The notes under the pieces were generated by a model, which saw only the letters and a list, made by a program, of their open reading frames with translations, was not told the origin of the DNA and made no database searches. A program made the position numbers and the translations under genes. From Rhodoferax sp. U11-2br (GTDB lineage: Bacteria > Pseudomonadota > Gammaproteobacteria > Burkholderiales > Burkholderiaceae_C), in NCBI RefSeq assembly GCF_018619435.1, contig NZ_JAHFZF010000039.1, positions 1 through 37,991 on the forward strand: a DNA stretch of 37,991 bases, read 5' to 3'. Shown here piece by piece: positions 1 to 9,229 of the stretch (position 1 is its first letter; each line of letters starts with the position of its first letter).

Positions 1-89
1 AACCAAAGCCACCGGGCCGCCTTCGCGCCCGCCAGGGCGAGGACAGTAGCGCCAAGAATTGGAAACAGGAAAAACGCATCGAACACCAT
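1..89 (-). CDS. Membrane protein, N-terminal fragment cut by the window edge
   Basis: The first 29 codons are visible, starting at the ATG at 87-89; the 3' part lies outside the window. The start is well supported: a GGAGG Shine-Dalgarno sequence sits 7 nt before the ATG on the minus strand. The visible peptide is almost entirely hydrophobic (MVFDAFFLFPILGATVLALA then a basic stretch GAKAARW), as expected for a signal anchor or first membrane helix. It lies 64 bp downstream of the Crp-like gene on the same strand and could be the last gene of that run. No family can be named from this fragment. Confidence 0.55.
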   Translation of the reverse strand, partial: MVFDAFFLFPILGATVLALAGAKAARWLW

Positions 90-153
90 TGAAGTACCTC
101 CAAGAAAGGGGTCGATGGTGCGTGTCCTGCGTCAACCTGTCATTTACAAATGT

Positions 154-717
154 TCAGTCGGATTGCGAAAGCTGACTGGCCTTTTTTAACGTTCGCCTTA
201 TTCGGCTCAGATGCACCGGGGTGACGCCCAAGTAACTGGCCAGAATGTGCAGTGGAATACGCGCCAATTGGTCCTTGTGCGTCACCAGCATGGCCTGGTA
301 GCGTTGCGTCGGTGTTTCAGAGATGGCACTGGTATAGAGATGAATGTAGTCGATGAGCCGCTGCTGCGTGAGAGCCAGTAATTGGGATTGCAAGAGAGGA
401 TTTGACCGCAGGAGCGCAAGCAACGTATCTCGATCAATAACACGCAGGTCGCACGCTTCGATAGCGATCAAATCCAAACCACTGGGGCAACCGCTCACCA
501 TGCTTTCCAGTGAGCTGACCATGTCGCCCTCAAAGAAAAATTGGACGCTGGTCTCAGCGCCCTGGGCATTGCGCGCACAAAGCCGCACAGCACCGACCTG
601 AATGAGGTAGATGTGTTTTGCCACAGCCCCCGCGCGCAACAGCGACTGGTTGGCATCTACGTGGAGGTCCTTGCCGAGTTCAAGGAAATAGCCTTCGAGG
701 ACTGAATTTGACTGCAT
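154..717 (-). CDS. Crp/Fnr-family transcriptional regulator
   Basis: Read from the ATG at 715-717, this is a 187-residue protein. It has an N-terminal cyclic-nucleotide-binding-like beta-barrel (about residues 20-110, with the LLRAGAVAKHIYLIQVGAVR segment typical of these folds), then a dimer helix and a C-terminal winged helix (recognition region LASYLGVTPVHLSRIRRTL, about 160-180). There are no cysteines arranged as in Fnr, so an iron-sulfur oxygen sensor is unlikely. A longer reading frame (to 876) overlaps the upstream kinase and lacks family similarity at its N-terminus, so the internal ATG is preferred, although no strong Shine-Dalgarno is visible. It lies 89 bp downstream of the sensor kinase on the same strand and may be co-transcribed. 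Effector and targets are unknown. Confidence 0.85.
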   Translation of the reverse strand: MQSNSVLEGYFLELGKDLHVDANQSLLRAGAVAKHIYLIQVGAVRLCARNAQGAETSVQFFFEGDMVSSLESMVSGCPSGLDLIAIEACDLRVIDRDTLLALLRSNPLLQSQLLALTQQRLIDYIHLYTSAISETPTQRYQAMLVTHKDQLARIPLHILASYLGVTPVHLSRIRRTLKKASQLSQSD

Positions 718-806
718 AGGATGCAGTATGGCATTTGCGTTAAGGCTACTACCGTACCCAGGTGGTTGGGGGTATGCCAGAGTGTGACTGTCGTGCGGGG
801 GACTGT

Positions 807-2174
807 CTATTGGCGCAGGAAATGGATGGTCGCAGAGGTACCACCGGACACCAAGGATTCCAATGTTAGACGCCAACCAAAACGCTCGCAGATGCGTTGG
901 GTCAGGAACAACCCCATACCTGCCCCACCAGCCCGCTTCCCGGGTTGCTTAAGTGACTCAGTAAATCGCTGCGCGACTTGTGTGGCATCAAAGCCAGGGC
1001 CGGAGTCTCGGATGCACAGCTTTACTTTCGATAGCGAGACGCGAATCTCCCCTTCATGCGTGTGCTCGGCAGCGTTCCTAAGCAGGTTCCCGACAGCGAT
1101 GCGCACCATTGACTCAGGCGCTTGCAAGGAAACATGCTCGATGGCATCAAGCACGAATTGCATGGGCTTTCCAGCTAGGATGTAGGTATGGTCGCGTACT
1201 AAGTTGGGGAGCAGCCCATCCAGGACGGTGACTTGTTTACGCTCATCCGGACTTGGTTCACGCGACAGATACAGCAACGCGTCCATCGTTTGGGTAAGTG
1301 TCTCTATTGCTTCGTCAATGCGGTCCAGCGGACGCTGCGCGTGCTCGGGCAATTGGTGTTTGTGAAGCACGTCAGTTGCGCCGGAAATGATCGCTAAAGG
1401 AGTGCGAAATTCGTGGCTGGCTTGGTCTAACAAACTGCGCTCGCGCTCGAGTGCAAGCTCAACTCGTTCCAGATGCGCATTTGCTTCCTGTGCGATTGTC
1501 TTCAGTTCGCTTTTTCGGTAAGTTGTAGGAAGTCGCTGTGACAGTTTCAATGGGTCGAGCTCACGCATCCGCCGCGCCAGATCCTCAACAGGTCGAGTTA
1601 AGCTCAGATGAAGCCACCAGATCACCAAGCCTATCAGAAACAGATTGCACAGCAGAAAGAGCACGCTCAGTTGGACGCTCCCATTTTGATCGTCCTCAAG
1701 TTCTGTCATATCAATCGACATGATTAGTCTGCCGTGCGGTACGGACGTGACTAAAACTGTGTAGATTCGGGCCCGCGTTGCGTCGGCAAAAGGTCCCCAT
1801 CGCGGGGTAAGTATTGTCATGAATTTCGCCAAATACGAAGGATCCGCAATATTGTCAAGCTCGCTTTCCCTGTAGTACCCAGGAGCGAGCGTGGATAGAA
1901 AGGCAGGCATGTCGGGGGGGGCAGGTTCACCATTGGCCAAAAACCAGCCCTTCACCACACCTTTGGTGGGAAGCATGTAGCCAATGTCCATCTGGCGAGA
2001 TTGCAGAACGCTCCGCGTAACCGATGCAAGCACCTGCTGCCAGATTGGATGTTCAACCAATCCCTGACTAAGTCTGCCCTGGACAACAAGCACGAACGCG
2101 AGCATGGCACCAAACATCAACAGGCTGCCATTGATTAACCACCGCAGACTGCGTAAGCGCAACGGAAGCCTCAT
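807..2174 (-). CDS. Sensor histidine kinase of a two-component system
   Basis: A 455-residue inner-membrane kinase. Membrane helix 1 is at about residues 12-32, a periplasmic sensor region follows (about 33-165), then helix 2 (about 168-190), a HAMP linker, and the dimerization box QASHEFRTPLAIISG with phospho-acceptor His254. The ATPase part shows an N box (NLLRNAAEH), a G1 box (DSGPGFD) and a G2 box (GAGMGLFLTQRI), so all catalytic motifs appear intact. Its ATG overlaps the response-regulator stop by 4 bp (ATGA), indicating translational coupling. The periplasmic domain has no motif I recognise, so the signal is unknown. By position it probably governs the RND pump and MipA-type protein upstream; that is inference. 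Confidence 0.93.
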   Translation of the reverse strand: MRLPLRLRSLRWLINGSLLMFGAMLAFVLVVQGRLSQGLVEHPIWQQVLASVTRSVLQSRQMDIGYMLPTKGVVKGWFLANGEPAPPDMPAFLSTLAPGYYRESELDNIADPSYLAKFMTILTPRWGPFADATRARIYTVLVTSVPHGRLIMSIDMTELEDDQNGSVQLSVLFLLCNLFLIGLVIWWLHLSLTRPVEDLARRMRELDPLKLSQRLPTTYRKSELKTIAQEANAHLERVELALERERSLLDQASHEFRTPLAIISGATDVLHKHQLPEHAQRPLDRIDEAIETLTQTMDALLYLSREPSPDERKQVTVLDGLLPNLVRDHTYILAGKPMQFVLDAIEHVSLQAPESMVRIAVGNLLRNAAEHTHEGEIRVSLSKVKLCIRDSGPGFDATQVAQRFTESLKQPGKRAGGAGMGLFLTQRICERFGWRLTLESLVSGGTSATIHFLRQ

Positions 2175-2884
2175 TCAGAAGTACCACCCAAACGGTACCC
2201 AGTGCCGGTGATCGTGTGCAAGAGCTTTAGTTCGCCCTGTTGGTCGATAGCCCGTCGCAACAAGTGCATGTTTGAGCGTAGAAGATCTCCCTTCATAACA
2301 TCGTCCCCCCAAATCAGCCGCTCAAGGCGTTCCCGACGGACGGGCCTGGGTGACTCGCGCATCAGTAACTCAAGGACGTTTCTTAAAGTTCCGGACAGCT
2401 TGAGTGCGCGTGAACCGCGCGTGACCTCCAAACTGTCCAGGTTGTAGGTCAAATCGCTCACGCACAAAGTACGCCCAATTGCCGCGCGGGCTTGCGCGCG
2501 ACTGACCATCACACGCAAACGGATCTCAAGTTCAGGTAGCGCAACAGGCTTGACCAAGTAGTCGTCTGCGCCATTCTCAAAACCCAACAGCTTGCTTTCG
2601 AGCTGGTCCTTGGCGGTAAGCATGATGATAGGCGTGACGCACCCGTGTTCCTGTCGCAGTTTTCGCAATACGCTTACTCCATCCATCCTGGGCAACATCC
2701 AGTCTAGGATGATCGCATCGTAGCGATTTTGAATAGCGAGACTCAAGCCCGATGTGCCATCGGGCGCTGCATCCGGGATGTGCCCACAAGCTTCCAGATA
2801 GTCGAAGATGTTGGCCGCCAACGCACGGTTATCCTCAACAATGAGAATCTGTAGAGGTTCCGGACGATTTGTGCTAGCGTTCAC
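2171..2884 (-). CDS. OmpR/PhoB-type response regulator
   Basis: This protein has a receiver domain followed by a winged-helix DNA-binding domain. The receiver begins at LQILIVEDNRAL, has the phospho-acceptor Asp in ILDWMLPRMDG, and the conserved Thr/Lys in MLTAKD and YLVKPV. The C-terminal effector part ends in LLHTITGTGYRLGG, typical of the OmpR class. The chosen start is the GTG at 2882-2884 (237 residues), because it overlaps the TGA of a short upstream reading frame in a GTGA arrangement; a TTG at 2912-2914 would add 10 residues. It pairs with the downstream kinase (4-bp overlap). Likely targets are its own operon and the efflux genes 0.5 kb upstream. Confidence 0.92.
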   Translation of the reverse strand: MNASTNRPEPLQILIVEDNRALAANIFDYLEACGHIPDAAPDGTSGLSLAIQNRYDAIILDWMLPRMDGVSVLRKLRQEHGCVTPIIMLTAKDQLESKLLGFENGADDYLVKPVALPELEIRLRVMVSRAQARAAIGRTLCVSDLTYNLDSLEVTRGSRALKLSGTLRNVLELLMRESPRPVRRERLERLIWGDDVMKGDLLRSNMHLLRRAIDQQGELKLLHTITGTGYRLGGTSE

Positions 2885-3105
2885 TTGGCAGACATTTCCA
2901 TAGCAAAAGCGCAATAGTGGTTGGCGGGATACATGCGACCGATGCGATACATGTCATTTGCACAGCATCCAAAGATCGCGCGTAAAGTTGCAAACAATGA
3001 TAATAACCAAGCCCAGAAAAGCCAGATTGACACCCCATTTGACCAAATTGCAACGAAAGTAACTGCGCGTTCAAAGTTACTCTCCAATGGCAGGACAAGG
3101 GACAT
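2881..3105 (-). CDS. Possible small membrane protein upstream of the response regulator
   Basis: A 74-codon reading frame from the ATG at 3103-3105 (a TTG 18 nt upstream is also possible). Residues roughly 15-43 are strongly hydrophobic and rich in Trp, Phe and Leu (VTFVAIWSNGVSIWLFWAWL), which would suit one membrane helix. Its TGA overlaps the likely GTG of the response regulator by 4 bp, the usual geometry of translational coupling. Against it: no clear Shine-Dalgarno precedes the ATG, and I recognise no homolog. It may be a leader peptide, a small membrane modulator of the kinase, or a chance frame. Confidence 0.25.
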   Translation of the reverse strand: MSLVLPLESNFERAVTFVAIWSNGVSIWLFWAWLLSLFATLRAIFGCCANDMYRIGRMYPANHYCAFAMEMSAK

Positions 3106-3410
3106 GACTGGAGGCCAGAGCAATCATCTCATCACGCTTTTCAATGACATCACCGGGACTCTGCGAACCAAATGTGAGAAAGCGCATGGAGAAAGGCCTA
3201 CGGACGGGCTCTTCAATCTGCACACGTAGCCATCGAAGATCAGCCATGGTTCGTCGGTGTCATTTCTCATGATTTGTAGTAGGTCTCATCTAAGACAATG
3301 GCTTTGCCATCGAGTTGATTGGGTGTCGAGCCCCTGGTGAGTAATAGAGCTTATTCAAGTTTCGCTACAGGGTGGGGGCTAGACTTTGACTTGGTCTGAG
3401 TTGCCTTCAG
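2915..3410. other. Gap between the RND gene and the two-component operon
   Basis: About 0.5 kb that must carry the two-component promoter. Apart from the possible small membrane ORF on the minus strand I see no recognisable gene, no factor-independent terminator after the RND gene and no clear promoter hexamers. A 102-codon plus-strand frame here has no recognisable features. Confidence 0.5.
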
Positions 3411-6400
3411 TCATGCAATTTGCAGGTCTCTTGCGACCGCGCGCGGCAGCGCCCAACGACGAATCCATCGGTGCGCTCCGTCCACGTAGGAAAACACCAC
3501 CGGCACGACCAGTAGACTTAATGCGGTCGACGTGAGTAGTCCACCAATCACGGCCACAGCCATTGGCTGACGAAAACTCGCGTCGGCCCCCAAACCCAAG
3601 CCGATCGGTAGCATGCCCGCGATCATGGCGATGGTCGTCATCACGATGGGGCGGGCGCGCTTGTGGCATGCGTCAATCAGGGCAGAGTTCAGCGCCATAC
3701 CATGTTCACGCATCATCAAAATCGTGTACTCGACCAGCAGGATGGAATTTTTCGTCACAATGCCCATCAGCATGACCAATCCAATCATTGATGGAATATC
3801 CAGTTCGCTGCCAGCGAGCAGCAGGCCGACGAAGGCGCCGCCCAAGGACAAAGGAACTGCAGAGAGAATGGTGATCGGATGCAGAAAGTCTTTAAAGAGC
3901 AGCACCAGAACGCAATACACACACACAACGCCAATAAGGATGGCAAGCCCGAAGCCAAGTCCCAGTTCCTCCATGAGCTCGGCATCATCTGCCTCGACAA
4001 TGTGTACGCTTGATGGCATGGCTTGCACTGCCGGCAATGCCTGGGTGTTGGCTAGCGCATCGCCCAACGATGTACCGCCGAGTTCTGCCGAAATGGTCAC
4101 ATAGCGGCGGCGGTCATAGCGTTCAATCTGGGCTGGTCCGCTGCCCACGTCGAGGCGCGCTAAGCTGCTAATCGGCACAAGGCCTTCGCGGCCGCGCACA
4201 CGAAGGTTCCCAAGCGCCTCTACGTCCTGCTGGACAGCTTCCGTCAACCGTGTTCGGATATACACCTGCCGGTTGTCGAGATTGAGCCGCGTTAGCTGTG
4301 AGTCCGTATCACCTGCCGTGGCGATGCGCACTGTCTCCCCGATCGCAGCCGTGCTGACACCCTGCTCGGCGGCATGCACGAGATCGGGGCGGACGGTGAT
4401 TTCGGGGCGTTCCAGGCTGGCAGTGGAGCTGATGTTGGACAGTCCCGGTACGCCTCTGATCTCGGCCTCCAGTGCCGTCGCGCTGGACTTCAGCGCGACG
4501 GCGTCATCACTAGCCAAGATGATTGCCATCCGCTCGCCGATGTTGCCACTACCGACTGTGAAGCGTGCCCCTGGTACGTGCTGCAATGCGGCGCGCATGG
4601 CATTCTCAATGGAGGTCTGGTCAGTTCGTTCTGCTCGCGGAGCCAGTGTCACATCGAGAGCCCCGCGGCGTACATCTCCGCCTTGTAGATCGTCGCTGTC
4701 CGCCGCTCCTGCACCAACAGTAGACAGTACACGCTGAACGCCGGGAACAGAGGACAGGCGAGCGCGAGCCACCTCGGCCACCGAGAGGGTGTCGTGCAGT
4801 GCGCTGCCAGGAGGCAACTCAATGCTCACCGTGGTATAGCCGCGGTCAGATGCCGGCATCAAGCCCGTTGGCAATAGCGGCACGAGGACGAGCGACCCGG
4901 CCAGAAAGGCGAATGCCAATGCCAATGTGGATTTGCGATGGGAAAGGCACCAACGTGCCACTCGCAGGTACCCTAGCATCACGTAATCATCAACCTCCGC
5001 TTTCGGAGCATTTGCGCTGGACTGATGCGGTTTCAACAAATAGACAGCCATCATTGGGGTGATTAAGCGAGCCACAAGCAAAGATGCCAACACGGCGACC
5101 ACGGCGGTCCATCCAAACTCCCGGAAAAACAGTCCCGCCACTCCGCCCATCATCGCGGTCGGAAGAAACACGACCACGAGGGCCATCGTGGTGGCAATCA
5201 CCGCTAGCGCAATTTCCGTGACGGCATCAGCCGTGGCTTTGCCCATCGACTTGCCCATGCGGGCGTGGCGCTCAATGTTTTCGACTTCGACAATCGCGTC
5301 GTCCACCAAGATGCCGACGATCACCGCCAGCGCCAACAAACTCACTGTGTTCAACGTAAAACCAAACCAGGCCATGGCCGCGAAGGTTGGCATGATTGAC
5401 AGCGGCAAGGCCGATGCTGCCACCAACATGGCACGCCAATCTCGCAGAAACAGCCACACGACTAGCACGGCCAGTATGGCCCCCTCATACAGCATGTACA
5501 CAGAGCCTTTGAACTGTTCACGTGTGTAGTCCACGCTGTTGGTCACCGAAGTCGCCTGCATCCCCGGCCGAGTTTGTTGCAATTGAGACAACGCAGCCTT
5601 GACGCCATCATCGATGCGCGTAACGTCCTGTCCTTTGGAAGGATAGATGCGAAAGCCCACGACAGGCTTTCCGTCCAATAGTGCGATCTGACTGCGTTCG
5701 GCAACCGTGTCGGTGACTGTCGCCAGCTGTTCCAGCCGCAGTGATCGCCCGTCCATCAACGCAATTGGCAAGGCCGCCAACTCAGCCGCCTGACCAACCA
5801 GTGCAATCGTCCGCAGAGATTGTTCGCCGCCGCCGAGCTTTCCTCGCCCGCCAGAGCTTTGCTGCTGGACACGACCCAATGCCTGCGAGATTTCACCAAC
5901 CGTGGCGCCGTGCGCGATAAGCAGCGCTGGATCCAAGGTCACGCGCACCTCCCGTACCACGCCGCCGATGCGCTCGAAGCGGCCAACGCCTTTAACGCCC
6001 AGCATCGTCTTGCCCACGGTGTCGTCGACAAACCAGGACAGAGCCTCCTCTTCCATCTCTGGTATAGAGATGGCATAGGTCAAGATGGCTTCGCTGCTGG
6101 CACGCACCGCGCTGACTGCGGGTTGCTCCACATCGCTAGGCAGGTCAGAGCGCACTCGATCAATGGCATCCTTGGTTTCCATCAAGGCGTCGGAGATGGG
6201 TTTCCCCAGTTCAAACTCCACCGCAATGTTCACGTTGCTCTCCGTGACCATCGTTTTGATGTGTTTGACCCTGTCTAAAGTCGCTAGTGAATCCTCGATC
6301 TTGCGTGCTACCTCAGTTTCGAGCTGCGCCGGAGCTGCTCCGGGCTGAGAAAGTGCGACGCGGACGACTGGCATCTCGACGTCGGGCAAGTCCTGGATGG

Positions 6401-6506
6401 GGAGTGTCCATAGTCCCCACACACCCGCAAGCGTGAGCAGCGCGAACAGTAGGATCGAAGGTATCGGATTGCGTATTGACCAAGTGGCAAAGTTCATTTC
6501 GTTCAT
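3411..6506 (-). CDS. RND-family efflux pump, inner-membrane permease (HAE-1 type)
   Basis: A 1031-residue protein, the expected length for a proton-driven RND transporter. It starts with the classic cytoplasmic/TM1 pattern (ATWSIRNPIPSILLFALLTL followed by the LPIQDLPDVEMPVV loop). TM4 carries the proton-relay pair Asp-Asp in VGILVDDAIVEVENIERH, and TM10 carries the conserved Lys in MGIVTKNSILLVEY. These residues indicate a functional antiporter of the hydrophobe/amphiphile class rather than a heavy-metal pump. It would sit in the inner membrane as a trimer and export drugs or toxic compounds through the adaptor and outer-membrane factor encoded just upstream. Its ATG overlaps the adaptor stop by 4 bp (ATGA); an ATG three codons downstream is also possible. 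The exact substrate cannot be read from the sequence. Confidence 0.95.
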   Translation of the reverse strand: MNEMNFATWSIRNPIPSILLFALLTLAGVWGLWTLPIQDLPDVEMPVVRVALSQPGAAPAQLETEVARKIEDSLATLDRVKHIKTMVTESNVNIAVEFELGKPISDALMETKDAIDRVRSDLPSDVEQPAVSAVRASSEAILTYAISIPEMEEEALSWFVDDTVGKTMLGVKGVGRFERIGGVVREVRVTLDPALLIAHGATVGEISQALGRVQQQSSGGRGKLGGGEQSLRTIALVGQAAELAALPIALMDGRSLRLEQLATVTDTVAERSQIALLDGKPVVGFRIYPSKGQDVTRIDDGVKAALSQLQQTRPGMQATSVTNSVDYTREQFKGSVYMLYEGAILAVLVVWLFLRDWRAMLVAASALPLSIMPTFAAMAWFGFTLNTVSLLALAVIVGILVDDAIVEVENIERHARMGKSMGKATADAVTEIALAVIATTMALVVVFLPTAMMGGVAGLFFREFGWTAVVAVLASLLVARLITPMMAVYLLKPHQSSANAPKAEVDDYVMLGYLRVARWCLSHRKSTLALAFAFLAGSLVLVPLLPTGLMPASDRGYTTVSIELPPGSALHDTLSVAEVARARLSSVPGVQRVLSTVGAGAADSDDLQGGDVRRGALDVTLAPRAERTDQTSIENAMRAALQHVPGARFTVGSGNIGERMAIILASDDAVALKSSATALEAEIRGVPGLSNISSTASLERPEITVRPDLVHAAEQGVSTAAIGETVRIATAGDTDSQLTRLNLDNRQVYIRTRLTEAVQQDVEALGNLRVRGREGLVPISSLARLDVGSGPAQIERYDRRRYVTISAELGGTSLGDALANTQALPAVQAMPSSVHIVEADDAELMEELGLGFGLAILIGVVCVYCVLVLLFKDFLHPITILSAVPLSLGGAFVGLLLAGSELDIPSMIGLVMLMGIVTKNSILLVEYTILMMREHGMALNSALIDACHKRARPIVMTTIAMIAGMLPIGLGLGADASFRQPMAVAVIGGLLTSTALSLLVVPVVFSYVDGAHRWIRRWALPRAVARDLQIA

Positions 6507-7699
6507 TTCCCCGTGGTCGACATAGCAGGAATTGCAGCCGCAGTTGTCCTGATGACCCGAACGCTGTCGCCATCGTTCAGAAACCCGGCACCCTCTACAA
6601 CCACTCGATCACCATCGGTCAATCCGTCAAGAATCTCGACATCGCTGGCTTGACGGCGACCGACCTTCACAGCCTGAAGCGACACCTTAGGGATATCTTG
6701 CTGCACGTTAAATCGAAACACGTGGCTGCGCCCATCACGGATCACCACACTGCCAGCAGGTACCACCACAGCGGGTCGTTGTGCCACCACAACACGTCCT
6801 TGGGCATACATACCGGCGCGCGCAGTGCTCCCGGGCAAGATGTCGGCGTAAACCACGCCGAGACGTGTTTGCGAGTTCAGCAATGGCGCCATCTGTCTGA
6901 CCTTGGCCTTGGCGGTCCGGCCATCTGGCAATGCCAACGTTATGGTCTGGCCTTGCGCAACCTGACCCAACTGCGTAGCGGTCAACTCACCGCGCCATTC
7001 GAGCCGATTCTTCCGAATGAGTCGAAACAGTTCTTCTCCGACCGCACCAACGGTTCCGACTGTTGCATTGCGAGCGCTAATGACTCCATCGTCGGGGGAA
7101 AGTACGGTGGCATACCGCAGCTGCAGTTCCTGCGAGGCCAACTGGGCGCGACTTGACTCCAGTTGCGCTGATGCAACGTCAGCCTGGGTCACAGACTGCA
7201 GCACATCTTGCTCACTGATGCTGCCGCTGTCCTTGAGCTTGAGCACACGGTCACGGTTAGCGAGAGCCTGTGCGGCTTGTGCTTCAGCCTGTCTGAGCGC
7301 AGCTCGTGACTGTGCGACATTTGAACGCAGAGCTTCGGTGTCAAAGCGAGCTAGTACCTGGCCTCGATGCACAGTATCACCTGTGCCGACAAGCAACTCG
7401 GTAAGTCGCACCCCATCGACCTGTCCTCCGATCACTGCTTCCTGCCATGGCGCGATGGCGCCCGAAGCATCCAATTGCACCGGCCATGCCACCATACGTG
7501 CAGTGGTGTCGGTCACGGTCATCGCCACTGCGGTTTTAGTCGCAGGTTCTGCAGTCAGCGCATTTAGGGGATCCAGCACCAGCCAGGCGGCAGCCCCGAC
7601 GGCCAGTGTGGAAAACAGAGTGAGGGCCACTATTGGCTTGATGCGCTGGCGTTTTCCCGGCGTTTGCTCAGCAATAGGTGCGCTGGTTTTCTCATTCAT
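6503..7699 (-). CDS. Periplasmic adaptor (membrane-fusion) subunit of the RND pump
   Basis: Read from the ATG at 7697-7699 this is a 398-residue protein. A basic N-terminus is followed by a single membrane anchor (PIVALTLFSTLAVGAAAWLV), then a biotinyl/lipoyl-like half motif (QVDGVRLTELLVGTGDTVHR), an alpha-helical hairpin rich in Ala, Gln and Arg (about residues 100-175), and beta-barrel and membrane-proximal domains (VVEGAGFLNDGDSVRV near the C-terminus). This is the normal HlyD/AcrA-type order. It bridges the inner-membrane RND trimer and the outer-membrane factor. A longer frame (to 7783) would overlap the upstream gene and is less likely. It is coupled to the RND gene by a 4-bp overlap. 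Confidence 0.93.
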   Translation of the reverse strand: MNEKTSAPIAEQTPGKRQRIKPIVALTLFSTLAVGAAAWLVLDPLNALTAEPATKTAVAMTVTDTTARMVAWPVQLDASGAIAPWQEAVIGGQVDGVRLTELLVGTGDTVHRGQVLARFDTEALRSNVAQSRAALRQAEAQAAQALANRDRVLKLKDSGSISEQDVLQSVTQADVASAQLESSRAQLASQELQLRYATVLSPDDGVISARNATVGTVGAVGEELFRLIRKNRLEWRGELTATQLGQVAQGQTITLALPDGRTAKAKVRQMAPLLNSQTRLGVVYADILPGSTARAGMYAQGRVVVAQRPAVVVPAGSVVIRDGRSHVFRFNVQQDIPKVSLQAVKVGRRQASDVEILDGLTDGDRVVVEGAGFLNDGDSVRVIRTTAAAIPAMSTTGK

Positions 7700-7716
7700 G
7701 GGTGGACACAGGTTTG

Positions 7717-9180
7717 TTAGTTTGTCGGTGTGGCGGAACTCACCACCACGGTGTTTCCGAATGACTGCACCAGGGCAATCCATGCTTGTGCGCTGTCGCG
7801 CAAGGCAGAGATCACATCGTCCTCGGCAGTGGCATGCTGGCGTCGCACATCTTCTAGTTCAAATAGGCTCACCGCACCAGCCTCCCATTGGGCCTGGGTG
7901 GCCCGCAGGGTGACATGCGCAGCCTCCAACGACTCTTGCGCTGTGCTTTGGCGCTGGTATGCTGACGCGCTGCCAGTGAGGGCATTTTCTACATCCTGAG
8001 CTGCTAGACGGACGGCTTGGCGCAATGCTGCCTCTGCCGACCGGTACCTGGCCGAAGCAGCGTCGACATTCGCAGCGCCTGCGCCGCCATCGAACAATGG
8101 AGCCGTCAGCGATGCCGCCAAAGATCCGGTGCTATAACTCAGCGAAGATCCTCCCGCACGCAGCCAGTTTCCAGTCAGCACGCCAATCAGATCAATGCGT
8201 GGCAAGCGATTCGCTCGTGCAACCCCCACCTCTGCCCAAGCTGCCGAGACTTCACGCTCGGCGGCAATCACGTCGGGGTGCGCTTGGAGCACACTCGCCG
8301 GAAGTGACAGTGACATTGCCGGGGTTTGTGGCATGAAAGTGCTTCTGCCGCTGGACTGGGCACTCGCAGCAGCCGGTGTCATCACAAGTTTCCGAATGGC
8401 AGCGCTATCCTGGCCGGACAACATGGTCAGCGCGTGTGTCTGGCGCGCACACTGCTCTTGTTGCGAAACGGCGCGGGTGCGGGCTGCTGTCAGACTGGCG
8501 ACGGCGCGGGCTTCTTCCACCGGTGCCGCAGCGCCTACCGACAAGCGAAGACGTACAAGTTGTAACACTCTTGCGCGTGAGGCCATATCCGCAGCCTGAA
8601 CTTGCTCGGAAAACATGCACGCGCGCAGTCCCACCACGCCGTTGGCCAACTGGGCAGCCAGAACCAAGCGTGCGCTTTGAGCATCGGCGCTACGCGCATC
8701 TAGGCGGCTGCTTGCAGCCTCGATCGATTGCCGAATTCGACCGAACAAATCAAGCTCCCAGCCTAGTCGCAAACCGGCATGGGTGCCGTCAGCCGTCGTG
8801 GTGCCCGTACTAATGCTATCCAAGCTGCGCGCGCGCTCTGCACCAACATCCGCGCTGATCGAAGGCAAGCGCTGCGCCGAGTTACTACCGAGTGCCGCCC
8901 TCGCTTCATCCATGCGTGCAATTGCCTGCGCCAAGGTGGGGCTTTCGCTGAGTGCAATAGGTGTCAACGCATCAATCGCAGGATCACCGAGCGCCGTCCA
9001 CCACGCCTCCACGACGGGCCTACGACCCGCAGTGGAATCCTCTGTTGTGTCCGGGCTTGACGATGACCACACTGCTGGCGAATTCAGCGGGATCGGCGCA
9101 TACGCGGGTTGCACAGCGCAACCCGCGACAAGGATGGATGCCACCACGGCACAAATGACCCAAGGATGTCTCATGCACAT
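7717..9180 (-). CDS. Outer-membrane factor lipoprotein (NodT/OprM family)
   Basis: The ATG at 9178-9180 follows a GGAAGG ribosome-binding site by 7 nt and gives 487 residues, the usual size of TolC-superfamily NodT proteins. The N-terminus is a lipoprotein signal ending in the lipobox ILVAGC, so the mature protein would be acylated and trimerise in the outer membrane. Two repeated coiled-coil halves are visible, with the family patterns LGWELDLFGRIRQSIEAASS in the first half and LTAPLFDGGAGAANVDAASA in the second. It is the first of three pump genes (outer-membrane factor, adaptor, permease), 17 bp ahead of the adaptor start. It begins 49 bp after the end of the MipA-like gene, suggesting one operon. 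Confidence 0.93.
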   Translation of the reverse strand: MCMRHPWVICAVVASILVAGCAVQPAYAPIPLNSPAVWSSSSPDTTEDSTAGRRPVVEAWWTALGDPAIDALTPIALSESPTLAQAIARMDEARAALGSNSAQRLPSISADVGAERARSLDSISTGTTTADGTHAGLRLGWELDLFGRIRQSIEAASSRLDARSADAQSARLVLAAQLANGVVGLRACMFSEQVQAADMASRARVLQLVRLRLSVGAAAPVEEARAVASLTAARTRAVSQQEQCARQTHALTMLSGQDSAAIRKLVMTPAAASAQSSGRSTFMPQTPAMSLSLPASVLQAHPDVIAAEREVSAAWAEVGVARANRLPRIDLIGVLTGNWLRAGGSSLSYSTGSLAASLTAPLFDGGAGAANVDAASARYRSAEAALRQAVRLAAQDVENALTGSASAYQRQSTAQESLEAAHVTLRATQAQWEAGAVSLFELEDVRRQHATAEDDVISALRDSAQAWIALVQSFGNTVVVSSATPTN

Positions 9181-9229
9181 GCCTGCACCTTCCCTTGTGA
9201 TACCCCCTGATAGCCGACAGTGCACCACA

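Noticed and set aside
2921..3229. A 102-codon plus-strand frame upstream of the two-component operon
   Set aside because: No recognisable motif, composition unlike a protein, and it opposes the region where the leftward promoter should be.
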